DNA from: Soehngenia sp. | GTDB taxonomy: Bacteria; Bacillota; Clostridia; Tissierellales; Tissierellaceae | NCBI GenBank assembly: GCA_024637045.1 | Contig: JAGXFX010000015.1 | Span: 1 to 64,000, forward strand | DNA: 64,000 nt | Direction of reading: 5' to 3' | In this document: positions 24,563 through 34,157 of the stretch, in pieces | How the letters are laid out: each line of letters starts with the position of its first letter | Numbering within the stretch: position 1 is the first letter of the stretch | Notes under the pieces: generated by a model | What the model was told of the DNA's origin: nothing | Seen by the model: the letters and a program-made list of their open reading frames with translations, nothing else | Databases searched by the model: none | Position numbers and translations under genes: made by a program

Positions 24563-25411
24563 ATGAATAAGAAGACATTATCCATACTTATGGCATTTGC
24601 CCTGGTTCTAGTATCGGGTTCAACTGCATTTGGAGATATGCAAGAAAAATTAGATGGTCATTGGGCTGGGAACTCAATAGACAAAACCTTTGCAAGCTTT
24701 TACTTTCCATATCTGGCAAGAGATGATTTCCAGATTTTCAAACCTGATGGTGAAATTTCAAGGGAAAACTTTACTCTTTCTTTGGCATCTTTATTCAAAG
24801 GAGAAGGTTACAATGTTTCAGGCATTGAAATTCCTGGAGTACTTACAAGAAAAGGGATGACGAGCATTGTAGGCGAGAGGCTGATGGAAATCGGTCTTGA
24901 TTCAGCAGAAGGTCACAGCCTGCCATTTGGTGATACATCATCATTGGATAACGAAGCGATTAATTCCCTGAAGCTGCTTCACAGGGAAGGCATTGTTATG
25001 GGTGAGAGCAACAGCGTATTCAATCCTGGTAGAAAGCTGACCCAGGCAGAGGCGATAGTCGTGTTGCAAAGGACACAGTCTGCCATAAAAGGCTTTAAGG
25101 AATTAGACTTTAGAACACTAGGAGTTACCCAGAATTACACCAATCAGGAGGAAATTACAATAAGAGTAGCAGAAAATGTTGTGACACTGGTTGTAACCAA
25201 GGAGTTTCCAACACCTGGATATACAATCTCCGTTAAGAGTATACTAAGAGAGAACAACCACTTTAAAGTTTATTTTAAGATAACTCCACCGGATCCCGGA
25301 ACAATTCTACCCCAGGTAATAACGTACAAGACAATTACCATTGAAATGGACAGGAAAGAATTGGGAGAGGCACCATATGATTTTGTGGTCGAAGGATTCA
25401 GGGATATGTAA
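24563..25411 (+). CDS. Exported SLH-like protein with PrcB C-terminal domain
   Basis: A 282-residue protein with a signal peptide (ending TAFG). Residues about 30-170 resemble two degenerate SLH modules (HWAGNSIDKTFASFYF, FKPDGEISRENFTLSLASLF, FNPGRKLTQAEAIVVLQRT). The C-terminal part (about 180-282) fits the PrcB_C domain: TPGYTISVKSI, then YFKITPPDPGTI, and an ending like PYDFVVEGF. PrcB in Treponema associates with a surface protease; in Clostridia the role is unknown. ATG 24563 is preceded by GAGGAGGAG and begins the signal peptide. Probably a wall-attached inhibitor or binding protein. Confidence 0.78.
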   Translation: MNKKTLSILMAFALVLVSGSTAFGDMQEKLDGHWAGNSIDKTFASFYFPYLARDDFQIFKPDGEISRENFTLSLASLFKGEGYNVSGIEIPGVLTRKGMTSIVGERLMEIGLDSAEGHSLPFGDTSSLDNEAINSLKLLHREGIVMGESNSVFNPGRKLTQAEAIVVLQRTQSAIKGFKELDFRTLGVTQNYTNQEEITIRVAENVVTLVVTKEFPTPGYTISVKSILRENNHFKVYFKITPPDPGTILPQVITYKTITIEMDRKELGEAPYDFVVEGFRDM

Positions 25412-25425
25412 AGAATGATTTATTA

Positions 25426-25454
25426 AATACCGCAGGATTTTCCTGCGGTATTCT
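25426..25454 (+). terminator. Rho-independent terminator
   Basis: AATACCGCAGGA TTT TCCTGCGGTATT; the T tract is short. Confidence 0.78.
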
Positions 25455-25562
25455 CATGCTTTGATTTAGCGCTTTATCAGGGATTGATAATATGGTAGAA
25501 TCGATATATAATAAAATGTATTTTCACTCTTGAGTCAACTAGTTTTCTTTATTTAAATTTTC

Positions 25563-25571
25563 TGATATAAT
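25563..25571 (+). promoter_or_regulatory. Extended -10 promoter of proAB
   Basis: TGATATAAT, 37 bases before the proA start; the -35 is poorly defined. Confidence 0.5.
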
Positions 25572-25608
25572 TAAGATTAATTATTTTTGCAATAAAGGAG
25601 GGGAAGAA

Positions 25609-26850
25609 ATGATCAGTTTAACGGAGAAGGGCAATATTTTAAAGGAATCTGAAAAAAAGCTTGCTGTTGCTTCCACCCATGAGAAGAACATGGCTCTTAA
25701 GGAAGTTGCACATTCAATTGATGAGAGTAGGGAATTTATCCTGAAAGCCAATTCTTTGGATGTTGAAAATGCAAGATTGTCGGGAATGAAGGAAGGGCTC
25801 ATAGACAGGCTTATGCTTGACCATGGAAGGATTGATGGAATCATTGATAGTCTTTATACGGTGATAAAGCTTCCCGATCCTATCTGGAAATCCGACAGAG
25901 TATGGACCCTGGAAAACGGACTTACAATATCAAAAATGACAGTACCTCTTGGAGTAATCGGAATAGTTTACGAGTCCAGGCCAAATGTTACGGTCGATGC
26001 CTTTGGACTTGCTTTAAAATCCGGTAATGCAATACTGCTAAGGGGAAGTTCAACCGCAATTCATTCAAATGTCGCATTGGTCAAGGCTATAAAAGAAGGC
26101 TTGCAAAAGACGGAGATACCTGAGGGAGTTGTGGAATTTATAAATGATACAGACAGGGATCTGGTACTCGAAATGCTTAAGAGCAACGACTTTTTGGACC
26201 TGGTTATACCAAGGGGAAGTGGAGCTTTGATAGATTTTGTAGTTAAAAATGCCACAGTACCTACACTTCAGACTGGTGAAGGAAACTGTCATGTATATAT
26301 AGATGATACTGCCAATCTCCAAAACGGGGTAAAGATAGTGGTAAATGCAAAGACCCAGAGGGTCGGAGTATGTAATGCATGTGAAACTCTTCTTGTAAAC
26401 AGAAAAGTTGCAAAAGAATTTCTGCCAATGGCCTATGAAGCATTAAAGGACAAGGTTGAACTTAGGGCTGATGAGGAAACAAGGGAACTTATTCCTGCCA
26501 AGGCTGCAACTGAAGAGGACTGGGCAACTGAATTCCTTGATTTTATTCTTGCAATCAAGGTTGTGGAAGATGTTGATGAGGCAATCAATCATATAAATAA
26601 ATACGGTACTAAGCATTCGGAATCCATAATAACTGAGACTCTGGGCAATGCTCTTAAGTTCCAGCGAGAAGTGGATGCATCCACGGTTTATGTAAATGCA
26701 TCAACAAGATTTACAGATGGTGGTGAGTTTGGATTTGGAGCTGAAATGGGAATAAGCACCCAGAAGACCCATGCAAGGGGACCTGTTGGGCTGGAGCAGC
26801 TTGTAACACATAAATACCTTGTAATGGGAGAAGGACAAATCAGAAAGTAG
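25609..26850 (+). CDS. proA: Gamma-glutamyl phosphate reductase
   Basis: A 413-residue cytosolic enzyme that reduces gamma-glutamyl phosphate to glutamate semialdehyde in proline synthesis. Features of the ProA/aldehyde-dehydrogenase fold: PLGVIGIVYESRPNVTVDA, SGNAILLRGS, IPRGSGALIDFV, and the catalytic cysteine in VGVCNACETLLV. GFGAEMGISTQKTHARGPVGLE closes the protein. Length is normal. AAGGAGG is 8 bases upstream. It comes before proB with a 7-base gap, the reverse of the usual proB-proA order. proC is not in the window. Confidence 0.96.
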   Translation: MISLTEKGNILKESEKKLAVASTHEKNMALKEVAHSIDESREFILKANSLDVENARLSGMKEGLIDRLMLDHGRIDGIIDSLYTVIKLPDPIWKSDRVWTLENGLTISKMTVPLGVIGIVYESRPNVTVDAFGLALKSGNAILLRGSSTAIHSNVALVKAIKEGLQKTEIPEGVVEFINDTDRDLVLEMLKSNDFLDLVIPRGSGALIDFVVKNATVPTLQTGEGNCHVYIDDTANLQNGVKIVVNAKTQRVGVCNACETLLVNRKVAKEFLPMAYEALKDKVELRADEETRELIPAKAATEEDWATEFLDFILAIKVVEDVDEAINHINKYGTKHSESIITETLGNALKFQREVDASTVYVNASTRFTDGGEFGFGAEMGISTQKTHARGPVGLEQLVTHKYLVMGEGQIRK

Positions 26851-26857
26851 GGATATT

Positions 26858-27655
26858 ATGGATGATATGATGATAAGAAATGCTAATAAAATTGTAATAA
26901 AGGTGGGGTCAAGTACTCTTACAAGTAAAGATGGGACTATTGATAAGGATTTTCTTGAAAATTTCATTCTACAGGTTAAGACATTGATGGACCAGGGCAA
27001 AAAGGTGATAGTAGTATCATCTGGAGCGAGGATTGCCGGAGTGGCAACACTTGGCAAATGGTCAAGGCAACAGGACATCCATTACAAGCAGGCACTCTGT
27101 TCAATCGGACAGGTGGAGCTGATGGATTCCTACAGAAGAATATTCAACAAGCACGGAATTCACGTTGGACAGATTCTTCTTACCAAGGAAGATTTTGAGC
27201 ATAAGGACAGAACCTTAAATATCAGGAATACACTTTTTACCCTGATTGATGAGGGAGTTGTGCCAATAGTAAATGAAAACGACACAATCAGCGTAGATGA
27301 AATAAAAATCGGCGACAATGATATGCTTGCAGCCTACACAACAGTAGTGTGGGGAGGAGATCTGCTGGCAATATTAAGCGACATAGACGGTATCTACAAC
27401 TGCAATCCATCTGAAAACGACGATGCTTGTCTGATTGATGTGGTTGAGGATATTGACAAGCTGGAGAATGAAATCTCAATTGGGGAGACAAGCTCCTTTG
27501 GAACAGGTGGAATCAAGACAAAGCTAAAGGCTGCAAGGATGGTCAATTCCTATGGAATCCCAATGATAGTAGCACACGGTAAAACCAAGGATATAATAAC
27601 CCAGATATCAGAAGGAGAGAAAAAAGGGACACTGTTTCTTCCCAGGAAAGCTTAG
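26858..27655 (+). CDS. proB: Glutamate 5-kinase without PUA domain
   Basis: A 265-residue kinase that phosphorylates glutamate, the first committed and feedback-regulated step of proline synthesis. Amino-acid-kinase motifs: KVGSSTLT, VSSGARIAG, NENDTISVDEIKIGDND and GTGGIKTKLKAARM. Many ProB proteins are about 367 residues with a C-terminal PUA domain; this one stops after the kinase domain, a form seen in several Firmicutes. Its ribosome binding site is weak (GGGAT), so translational coupling to proA 7 bases upstream is likely. Confidence 0.95.
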   Translation: MDDMMIRNANKIVIKVGSSTLTSKDGTIDKDFLENFILQVKTLMDQGKKVIVVSSGARIAGVATLGKWSRQQDIHYKQALCSIGQVELMDSYRRIFNKHGIHVGQILLTKEDFEHKDRTLNIRNTLFTLIDEGVVPIVNENDTISVDEIKIGDNDMLAAYTTVVWGGDLLAILSDIDGIYNCNPSENDDACLIDVVEDIDKLENEISIGETSSFGTGGIKTKLKAARMVNSYGIPMIVAHGKTKDIITQISEGEKKGTLFLPRKA

Positions 27656-27699
27656 ACTTCCTGGGAAGTCCTGTAAGCTAGACTAAAGGGGAAATTATC

Positions 27700-29205
27700 A
27701 TGATGTCCTTTCAGACAATTAGAAAACAAACACAGGATATATTGACTTTTGGGTTGATTGCAAGGTTGTTGAACTTCCTTAAGGGAATTCTACTAGCCTT
27801 TTTCATAGGAGCCACTTTCAGGACTGATACCTACCTTGTTGCATTTTCAGCATCGGTATTTCTAATCGGAATAGTAGCCGATGCATTGATAGTTTCACTT
27901 ATTCCAATTTATCATCAGATCGACCGGAGGGATGGAAAAAAGGGAAGATTTAAGTTTACCCATAACCTTATTTCCTACTGGACGATACTTGGACTAGTTC
28001 TTATGGTTTTAAACTTTCTACTGGCACCTGTAATAGTAAGGATATTCGGTCCTGGATTTGGACCTGAAGGATACAGTCAGGCGGTGAGGCTTTTTAGATA
28101 TGGTGCACCTGTTGTAATGGCTCATGTGTATAGAGCCATTTTTGGTGGATACCTCCAAAGCCAGCATCTGTTCAGGGCAGGAGCTAAAGGCGGAGTTGCA
28201 AATGCACTTATATATATTGTATATTTAACTCTTTTCAGCAGGTTCTTTGGACTCGAAGGCCTAATGATAACAGGAATACTAGCAGTTGGCGCTCAGGCGT
28301 ACATGCTTGCAAAGCCAGTTTTTAAAAAGCAGGGTTACAGGTATAAGCCAGTTCTTGTGATCAAGGATAGAAGCATAATCAGATTAAACAGATTCTTGTT
28401 TCCAATAGTAATCGGTCTTGGTATAAATCAGCTTAATCAGGCTGTCGACAATGCCGTTGGATCATTTCTTGCGGAAGGTACAATTGCAGAATTGACCTAT
28501 GCAAAAGATATAATCGACCTGTTTGTAGGAGTTGTTGTAATGGCTCTTGTTACTGCTATTTTTCCTGTAATATCAGAGAAGGACCACAGGATAGACAAGG
28601 AGGAATTGGACCATTCCTTAAGGTATTCCTTAAGACTTATTATAATGGTGGTTGTCCCTGCAACCGTAATACTATTGGTTATGGCAGAACCAATAGTAAG
28701 GATGTTTTATCAAAGAGGAGAATTCACCGCACAGGCAACTGAAGCGACTGCATTGCTACTGGTGTATTATGCCATAGGAATAATCGGAATGAGCTTGATG
28801 CTCCTTGTAACAAGACTCTATTATGCCAATGAAAATACTATAATACCAATATTTATTGCGGCTTTTGCAATTATTCTAAACCTTATATTCGATGTTGTGT
28901 TTGTATTGCTTATGGGACCGGGAGGAATTGCGCTTGGTAGCAGTATTTCGGTAATAATCGTAGCGATCTATGGAGTGTATGATCTTGATAAGCGGATGGA
29001 TTTTTTAGAGTGGAAGGACCTAGCTCTAAGATCCTTGAAGGTAGTACTTGCCGGTGTAATGATGGCATCAGTTCTACTAGTAACAATGTCTGGTGTAACA
29101 GATTATCTTGGAGAGACACTTCTTGCAAGCATTGTAATGGTGGTTCTCGGTGCTGTGCTTGGGTTAGGCACATTTTTTGGGGTGGTGTTTGTAACCAGGG
29201 CGTAG
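27700..29205 (+). CDS. murJ: MurJ/MviN lipid II flippase
   Basis: A 501-residue membrane protein with about 14 helices of the MOP superfamily, expected to flip lipid II across the membrane for peptidoglycan synthesis. Family-like regions include the N-terminal GLIARLLNFLKGILLAFFIG, a cytoplasmic loop near RRDGKKGRFKF, and FYQRGEFTAQATEATALLL in the middle, which matches the conserved MviN segment. AAAGGGG lies before ATG-ATG. It follows proAB by 44 bases and may belong to the same transcript. An O-antigen-type flippase is a less likely alternative. Confidence 0.88.
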   Translation: MMSFQTIRKQTQDILTFGLIARLLNFLKGILLAFFIGATFRTDTYLVAFSASVFLIGIVADALIVSLIPIYHQIDRRDGKKGRFKFTHNLISYWTILGLVLMVLNFLLAPVIVRIFGPGFGPEGYSQAVRLFRYGAPVVMAHVYRAIFGGYLQSQHLFRAGAKGGVANALIYIVYLTLFSRFFGLEGLMITGILAVGAQAYMLAKPVFKKQGYRYKPVLVIKDRSIIRLNRFLFPIVIGLGINQLNQAVDNAVGSFLAEGTIAELTYAKDIIDLFVGVVVMALVTAIFPVISEKDHRIDKEELDHSLRYSLRLIIMVVVPATVILLVMAEPIVRMFYQRGEFTAQATEATALLLVYYAIGIIGMSLMLLVTRLYYANENTIIPIFIAAFAIILNLIFDVVFVLLMGPGGIALGSSISVIIVAIYGVYDLDKRMDFLEWKDLALRSLKVVLAGVMMASVLLVTMSGVTDYLGETLLASIVMVVLGAVLGLGTFFGVVFVTRA

Positions 29206-29232
29206 ATTTCAGTTTGGATGGAGGAATAATAG

Positions 29233-30393
29233 ATGAAAAATCCTTATATAGCAAAAAGATACTGGGATGCAGATGAGAGTCAGCTGGCTGCAAGTGCTGA
29301 TTTGGCTGTGTCCATGGATGACCTTATAAACTTTACAATTGGAGATCCGGATATTATTACAGATGAAAGAATAATCCAAGGGGCATTTGAGGATGCCAAG
29401 GCTGGATATACAAGATACACGGAATCAGTTGGTCTAAAGGAACTTAGAGAGGAAATTGCAAAGTATTACAAGGACGAATACGATCATCAGGTTGGACTTG
29501 ATGAGATTATGGTAACCACCAGTGCTTGTCAGGGAATGTGGCTTGTTCTGGAGGCTATTCTTGATGAGGGGGATGAGGTAATTATACCCTCACCCTATTT
29601 TCCGCCATATTCTGATCAGGTTAAACTTGCTGGTGGAGTGTCAGTGTATCTTCCCCTGCATGAAGAGGAGGATTATCAGCTTAATGTGGAGAAAATGGAA
29701 CAGCTGATCACCAAGAAGACCAAAGCAGTAATAATAAATACGCCAAACAATCCAATTGGAAGCTGTTTAAGCAGGGATACTCTTGAAAAAATTGGGGAAA
29801 TGGTAAAAAAGCACGATATATTGATAATTGCCGATGATATCTACACTATTTACAGCTATGAAGCTCCATTTATTCCCACAGCGACACTTCCAGGATTATC
29901 AGAAAGAACCATCACCCTAGGAAGTTTTTCAAAGGATTATGCCATGACTGGATGGAGAATTGGATATATAGTGGCAATACCTGAATTTATCAAAGTTATA
30001 AAGGGCATAAATGAAAACAATGTATATTCTGCACCTTCAATTTCCCAAAGGGCTGCTATCCATGCCTTGAGACTACGAAAGGAAATTCAGCCTGGACTTC
30101 TTCAGGAGTTTAAAAAGAGAACCTATTATGCATATGAAAGATTAAATCGGCTAAATAGAGTCCATTTAATGGAACCAAAGGGAACATTTTACCTATTCCC
30201 AAACATAAAAGAGACAGGACTAACTTCTGCGCAGGTTGCTGAAAAACTCCTTAAGGAAGCTCACGTTGCAGTTGTTCCAGGAAGTGCTTTTGGGCCTGGA
30301 GGAGAGGGATACCTGAGGATTGCTGTAACCCTTGGAATCGAGAAGATGGCTGAAGCTTTTGATAGAATAGATGAGATGGATATTTTTAAATAA
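29233..30393 (+). CDS. Class I/II pyridoxal-phosphate aminotransferase
   Basis: A 386-residue fold-type I aminotransferase. Visible: NFTIGDPDIIT, the nucleotide-like SACQGMWLVLEAIL, NTPNNPIGS (Asn/Pro motif), DDIYTIY, and the PLP lysine in SFSKDYAMTGWRIGY. The C-terminal carboxylate-binding Arg is in GYLRIAVTL. Close families are aspartate, aromatic or PatA-type transaminases; the substrate cannot be fixed. GGAGG is 9 bases upstream. The next gene, 12 bases on, is a 2-hydroxyacid dehydrogenase, so the pair could convert an amino acid to a 2-hydroxy acid via the 2-oxo acid (inference). Confidence 0.9.
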   Translation: MKNPYIAKRYWDADESQLAASADLAVSMDDLINFTIGDPDIITDERIIQGAFEDAKAGYTRYTESVGLKELREEIAKYYKDEYDHQVGLDEIMVTTSACQGMWLVLEAILDEGDEVIIPSPYFPPYSDQVKLAGGVSVYLPLHEEEDYQLNVEKMEQLITKKTKAVIINTPNNPIGSCLSRDTLEKIGEMVKKHDILIIADDIYTIYSYEAPFIPTATLPGLSERTITLGSFSKDYAMTGWRIGYIVAIPEFIKVIKGINENNVYSAPSISQRAAIHALRLRKEIQPGLLQEFKKRTYYAYERLNRLNRVHLMEPKGTFYLFPNIKETGLTSAQVAEKLLKEAHVAVVPGSAFGPGGEGYLRIAVTLGIEKMAEAFDRIDEMDIFK

Positions 30394-30405
30394 GGAGGAA
30401 TTCAG

Positions 30406-31395
30406 TTGAAAAGGGTTGTACTTGTTGGTGTTCCTGGAATGAATGATGAAGAGGTAAAAAACCTTGAACAATATATAAGAGAAGAAGGCGTGGAGGATTT
30501 CGTATTCCTTGGAAAGCCGGTACTTTCAAGGAATGAGGCATTGGGAAAATTGAAAGATGCTGATATCCTTGTAACATGGGATCAAAGGATGGATGATGGT
30601 TTGTACAAGGCTCTTGATCTCACAGCATTTTGTGCAGCAAGTACGGGATTTGATGCTGCGGATATTGAAGCTGCAACTAGGAATGGAGTTATTGTTACAA
30701 ATGCAAAGGATTACTGCGTGGACGAGGTGTCTGCTCATGCGGTTATGCTGCTGCTTGCCTGTGGAAGAAGATTGTACCATGTTACTGATAATGTTAAGGA
30801 AGGCGTCTGGAGCGTTAATGGAATCGGAAATGTAAAGAGATTTGCTCACTCAACCGTTGGCATCTTTGCATTTGGTTCAATAGCAAGAGGAGTTGCTGAA
30901 AAGCTAAAGGGCTTTGGAGTAAGGATGATTTCCTATGACCCGTATGTTGATGAAGAGATTATGAAAGAGTACGGAGTGGAGAAGGTCGACTTCGATACAC
31001 TTCTAGTGGAATCTGATTATATTACAATGCATTCGCCACTTACAGAAGATACCAAGGGAATTTTTTCAAGAGATGCTTTGGAAAAGACAAAGGACAGTGT
31101 GGTTATAGTAAATACATCAAGAGGTGGAGTAATTGACCAGGATGCAATGTATGAAATGCTTAAAAATGGCAAAATCATGGCGGCAGGTCTTGATGTACTC
31201 CTGTATGAGCCCCCTACAGAGGCGGAGAAGGGCCTGATGGAACTTCCGAATGTTATAGTTACACCTCACAGCGCATACTTCTCAGACGAGGCTCAGGAGC
31301 AGCAGCTGAGGATCACGGCGAGGGATGTTGGAAGGATTGCAAGAGGGGAAAGACCGGTTAATTTGAGAAACGGAAAAGTAATCAGTGGAAAGTAG
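30406..31395 (+). CDS. D-isomer-specific 2-hydroxyacid dehydrogenase
   Basis: A 329-residue NAD(P)-dependent dehydrogenase. It has a Rossmann site at TVGIFAFGSIARGVAEKLKG (unusual FAFGSI in place of GxGxxG), followed by an acidic residue at SYDPYVDEE that favours NAD. Catalytic residues: Arg in NTSRGGVIDQ, Glu in LLYEPPTEAE and His in VTPHSAYFS. The start is TTG, 7 bases after AAGGAGG. It is coupled to the aminotransferase. Substrate unknown. Confidence 0.88.
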   Translation: MKRVVLVGVPGMNDEEVKNLEQYIREEGVEDFVFLGKPVLSRNEALGKLKDADILVTWDQRMDDGLYKALDLTAFCAASTGFDAADIEAATRNGVIVTNAKDYCVDEVSAHAVMLLLACGRRLYHVTDNVKEGVWSVNGIGNVKRFAHSTVGIFAFGSIARGVAEKLKGFGVRMISYDPYVDEEIMKEYGVEKVDFDTLLVESDYITMHSPLTEDTKGIFSRDALEKTKDSVVIVNTSRGGVIDQDAMYEMLKNGKIMAAGLDVLLYEPPTEAEKGLMELPNVIVTPHSAYFSDEAQEQQLRITARDVGRIARGERPVNLRNGKVISGK

Positions 31396-31431
31396 AAAGT
31401 GGAATGGAAAGGATTTAGAGGCTACAACATA

Positions 31432-31460
31432 AAGACAAAAATAATTTTTTACGTTATAAT
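31432..31460 (+). promoter_or_regulatory. Promoter of dsdA
   Basis: AAGACA (31432-31437), 17 bases, TATAAT (31455-31460). A hairpin TCTCAGAA/TTCTGAGA at 31463-31483 lies at the expected transcript start and may protect or regulate the mRNA. Confidence 0.55.
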
Positions 31461-31505
31461 AGTCTCAGAAGGATATTCTGAGATTATTACAATTGGAGGG
31501 ATATT

Positions 31506-32753
31506 ATGGATATAATTAATGACCTCAAATCCATGCGGGAGGTTTACTGGACCAACCCGGGATACAGAAAGTTTGGTGACATAAAGAATGAACTCCCTAT
31601 TACAGTGGAAGATGTAATGGAGGCAGAAAAACGACTTCATCGTTTCGCACCATATCTTGCAAAGGTATTTCCTGAATCAAAGGATGGAATTATAGAATCA
31701 CCAATTACCCACATACCAGAAATGATGAGCTGGGTTGAAAGAGACAGCGGACAGGCAATTCCAGGGGAATTGTATTTAAAAAGAGATGACCTCCTATCAA
31801 TTGCAGGATCAATAAAGGCAAGGGGAGGAATATACGAAGTTTTAAAGCACGCTGAAACCCTTGCCGTTGAAAATGGTATGCTTGATTATGACCACGATTA
31901 CAGAAAGCTGGCTGAAAAGGATTTCACAGACTTTTTCAACAAGCACAAGATCCAGGTTGGAAGTACCGGAAATCTTGGATTAAGCATCGGAATAATGAGT
32001 GCAAAGCTCGGATTTAAGGTAACGGTTCACATGTCCTCAGATGCCAAGAAGTGGAAAAAGGATATGCTTAGATCCAAAGGGGTAACAGTAATAGAATATC
32101 CTGATGATTATTCCAAGGCAGTTGAGGAAGGGAGAAAAGACTCTGATAATGACCCGATGAGCCATTTTGTCGATGATGAAAATTCAAAGGATCTGTTTCT
32201 CGGCTATGCGGCTGGAGGAATGAGGGTAAAATCCCAGCTTGAAGAAATGGGAGTGATTGTGGATGAAAATCATCCTCTTGTGGTTTACCTCCCATGTGGA
32301 GTAGGAGGAGGTCCTGGAGGAGTAGCCTATGGTCTAAAGCTAAGCTATGGTGACCTTGTGGAGTGTTACTTTGCAGAGCCGACCCATTCACCATGCATGC
32401 TCCTTGGACTGGCAACAGGAAAGCACGACCAGATTTCCGTGGAGGATATCGGTCTTGACAATAAGACAGAGGCAGATGGCTTGGCGGTTGGAAGACCATC
32501 ACCATTTGTGGGCAAGGTTATGGACATGCTCCTGACAGGCTCGTTTACAATCGAAGATAACAAGCTGTTCAGATACTTAAAAGCTCTCCATAAGACTGAA
32601 GACATTTTTATTGAACCATCAGCAACAGCAGGTTTTAATGGACTGTTTTTTACCAGGGATAGATATATTGGCAAGGAACCAGTTCAGCTGGTGTGGTCAA
32701 CAGGAGGAAGCCTGGTCCCAATGGAGGAAAGAAGCAAGTTTTTAGGCGATTAA
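31506..32753 (+). CDS. dsdA: D-serine ammonia-lyase
   Basis: A 415-residue fold-type II PLP enzyme that deaminates D-serine to pyruvate and ammonia. DsdA traits: [19 protein letters not shown] with the PLP lysine, [12 protein letters not shown], a phosphate-binding loop [16 protein letters not shown], and [10 protein letters not shown] near the end. Somewhat shorter than E. coli DsdA (about 442). GGAGG is 7 bases upstream. In a fermenting anaerobe it can feed pyruvate metabolism and detoxify D-serine. Confidence 0.93.
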   Translation: MDIINDLKSMREVYWTNPGYRKFGDIKNELPITVEDVMEAEKRLHRFAPYLAKVFPESKDGIIESPITHIPEMMSWVERDSGQAIPGELYLKRDDLLSIAGSIKARGGIYEVLKHAETLAVENGMLDYDHDYRKLAEKDFTDFFNKHKIQVGSTGNLGLSIGIMSAKLGFKVTVHMSSDAKKWKKDMLRSKGVTVIEYPDDYSKAVEEGRKDSDNDPMSHFVDDENSKDLFLGYAAGGMRVKSQLEEMGVIVDENHPLVVYLPCGVGGGPGGVAYGLKLSYGDLVECYFAEPTHSPCMLLGLATGKHDQISVEDIGLDNKTEADGLAVGRPSPFVGKVMDMLLTGSFTIEDNKLFRYLKALHKTEDIFIEPSATAGFNGLFFTRDRYIGKEPVQLVWSTGGSLVPMEERSKFLGD

Positions 32754-32776
32754 TCTAACTGGAAAGGTGGATTTAA

Positions 32777-34006
32777 ATGAAGATAAATATGGAAAGAGTC
32801 AAGAGGGATATCAACAACCTGGCATCGTTTAGCAGTACACCAGGAAGGGGAGTTACAAGACTTGCATTTTCAAAGGAAGATGTTCAGGCCAAGGGATATT
32901 TAATGGCGCAAATGGAGGCGGCTGGTCTCGATGTTTACCAGGATGGTTACGGTAGTCTCTTTGGTAGAAGAGAGGGAACTGATCCTGAATTACCCCCTGT
33001 TATGATAGGTTCTCACTATGATACAGGAATTGGTGGAGGTCCCTTTGATGGAGTTGCAGGTGTGATTGCAGGAATAGAGATTGCGAGGGTTTTAAAGGAA
33101 AACAATATCTCTCACCGCCATCCAATTGAAATAGCAGCATTCAATGATGAAGAAGGAGCCAGATTCGGCAATGCCATGTCAAATACCAGAGCTATGGTCG
33201 GATTGCTTAAGGAAGAGGAGCTGGACAGTACAAAGGATATTAAGGGCAAGCCATTACGAGAAGCCATGCAGGAGTGTGGAATAAAAATTGACCTGGAATC
33301 TGCAAAAAGGGAAAAGGGTTCAATAAAATCATTCTTCGAACTCCACATTGAGCAGGGACCAGTACTTGAAGAATCAGGCAAGGATGTAGGTATTGTGGAC
33401 TCAATAGTGGGCCTTGACAGGTTTGAAGTAAGGTTCAAGGGACTTTCAGGTCATGCTGGAACCACTCCAATGATAGGAAGAAAGGATGCACTTGTATCTG
33501 CATCAAAATTTATTGTAGCAGTTAATGAGATTGCAAGAGAAATGGGCAATGATGCAGTTGCTACTGTAGGTGAGATGAGCATTTATCCAAACGCATCCAA
33601 TGTTATACCCCAGTTGGTCAAGCTTTCTGTGGATATTCGAGCAACAGAAGCAGAAGTTATCAACAGGATGAGCGAAATGATTCACAAGGAACTTGAGAAA
33701 ATAGGTTACGCCGATCCAGTTGAAATTGACGTACGAAGAGGGGTATATATTCCACCTGTAAAAATGAGTGAGGAAAATGCGGAGCTTCTTAAGGAAAAGG
33801 CTACCGAGCTTGGTCTGGAGTATCATATTATGAATTCGGGAGCAGCTCATGATGCAATGGTCATGGCAGCTTTGGCACCATCAAATATTGTATTTGTTCC
33901 AAGTGTAGGTGGAGTAAGTCACAGACCTGAAGAATGGACAGAGTATGAGGACCTTGGCAATGGAATGGAACTGATTCTTCACGCTATTATCCAGATTTCA
34001 AAATAG
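32777..34006 (+). CDS. M20 hydantoinase/carbamoylase family amidase
   Basis: A 409-residue zinc amidohydrolase of the N-carbamoyl-L-amino-acid hydrolase / allantoate amidohydrolase group. Motifs: GSHYDTGIGGGPFDGVAGV, FNDEEGARFG with the catalytic Glu, ELHIEQGPVLEE, then GLSGHAGTTPM and the end motif SGAAHDAMVMA plus GVSHRPEEWTEYEDL. Substrate choice among ureido compounds cannot be read. It lies 23 bases after dsdA and probably shares its transcript, suggesting use of modified or D-amino acids. Confidence 0.88.
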   Translation: MKINMERVKRDINNLASFSSTPGRGVTRLAFSKEDVQAKGYLMAQMEAAGLDVYQDGYGSLFGRREGTDPELPPVMIGSHYDTGIGGGPFDGVAGVIAGIEIARVLKENNISHRHPIEIAAFNDEEGARFGNAMSNTRAMVGLLKEEELDSTKDIKGKPLREAMQECGIKIDLESAKREKGSIKSFFELHIEQGPVLEESGKDVGIVDSIVGLDRFEVRFKGLSGHAGTTPMIGRKDALVSASKFIVAVNEIAREMGNDAVATVGEMSIYPNASNVIPQLVKLSVDIRATEAEVINRMSEMIHKELEKIGYADPVEIDVRRGVYIPPVKMSEENAELLKEKATELGLEYHIMNSGAAHDAMVMAALAPSNIVFVPSVGGVSHRPEEWTEYEDLGNGMELILHAIIQISK

Positions 34007-34018
34007 TCATTAAAATGG

Positions 34019-34046
34019 CCTGTTGCCTTATGGTAGCAGGTTTTTT
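34019..34046 (+). terminator. Rho-independent terminator of the dsdA transcript
   Basis: CCTGTTGCC TTAT GGTAGCAGG followed by six T. Confidence 0.85.
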
Positions 34047-34101
34047 GTTCCTTGACAACGAACATACGTTCTGGTATATTTTTCTTAGTTCATTAAAATC
34101 A

Positions 34102-34107
34102 GGGTAT
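34102..34107 (+). promoter_or_regulatory. GGGTAT-type -10 candidate
   Basis: GGGTATCG, 51 bases before the next start. Confidence 0.35.
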
Positions 34108-34157
34108 CGAAATACTACAAAAGCTCATGCCAAAGGGCTGTTCAGGAGGTAGACTAT

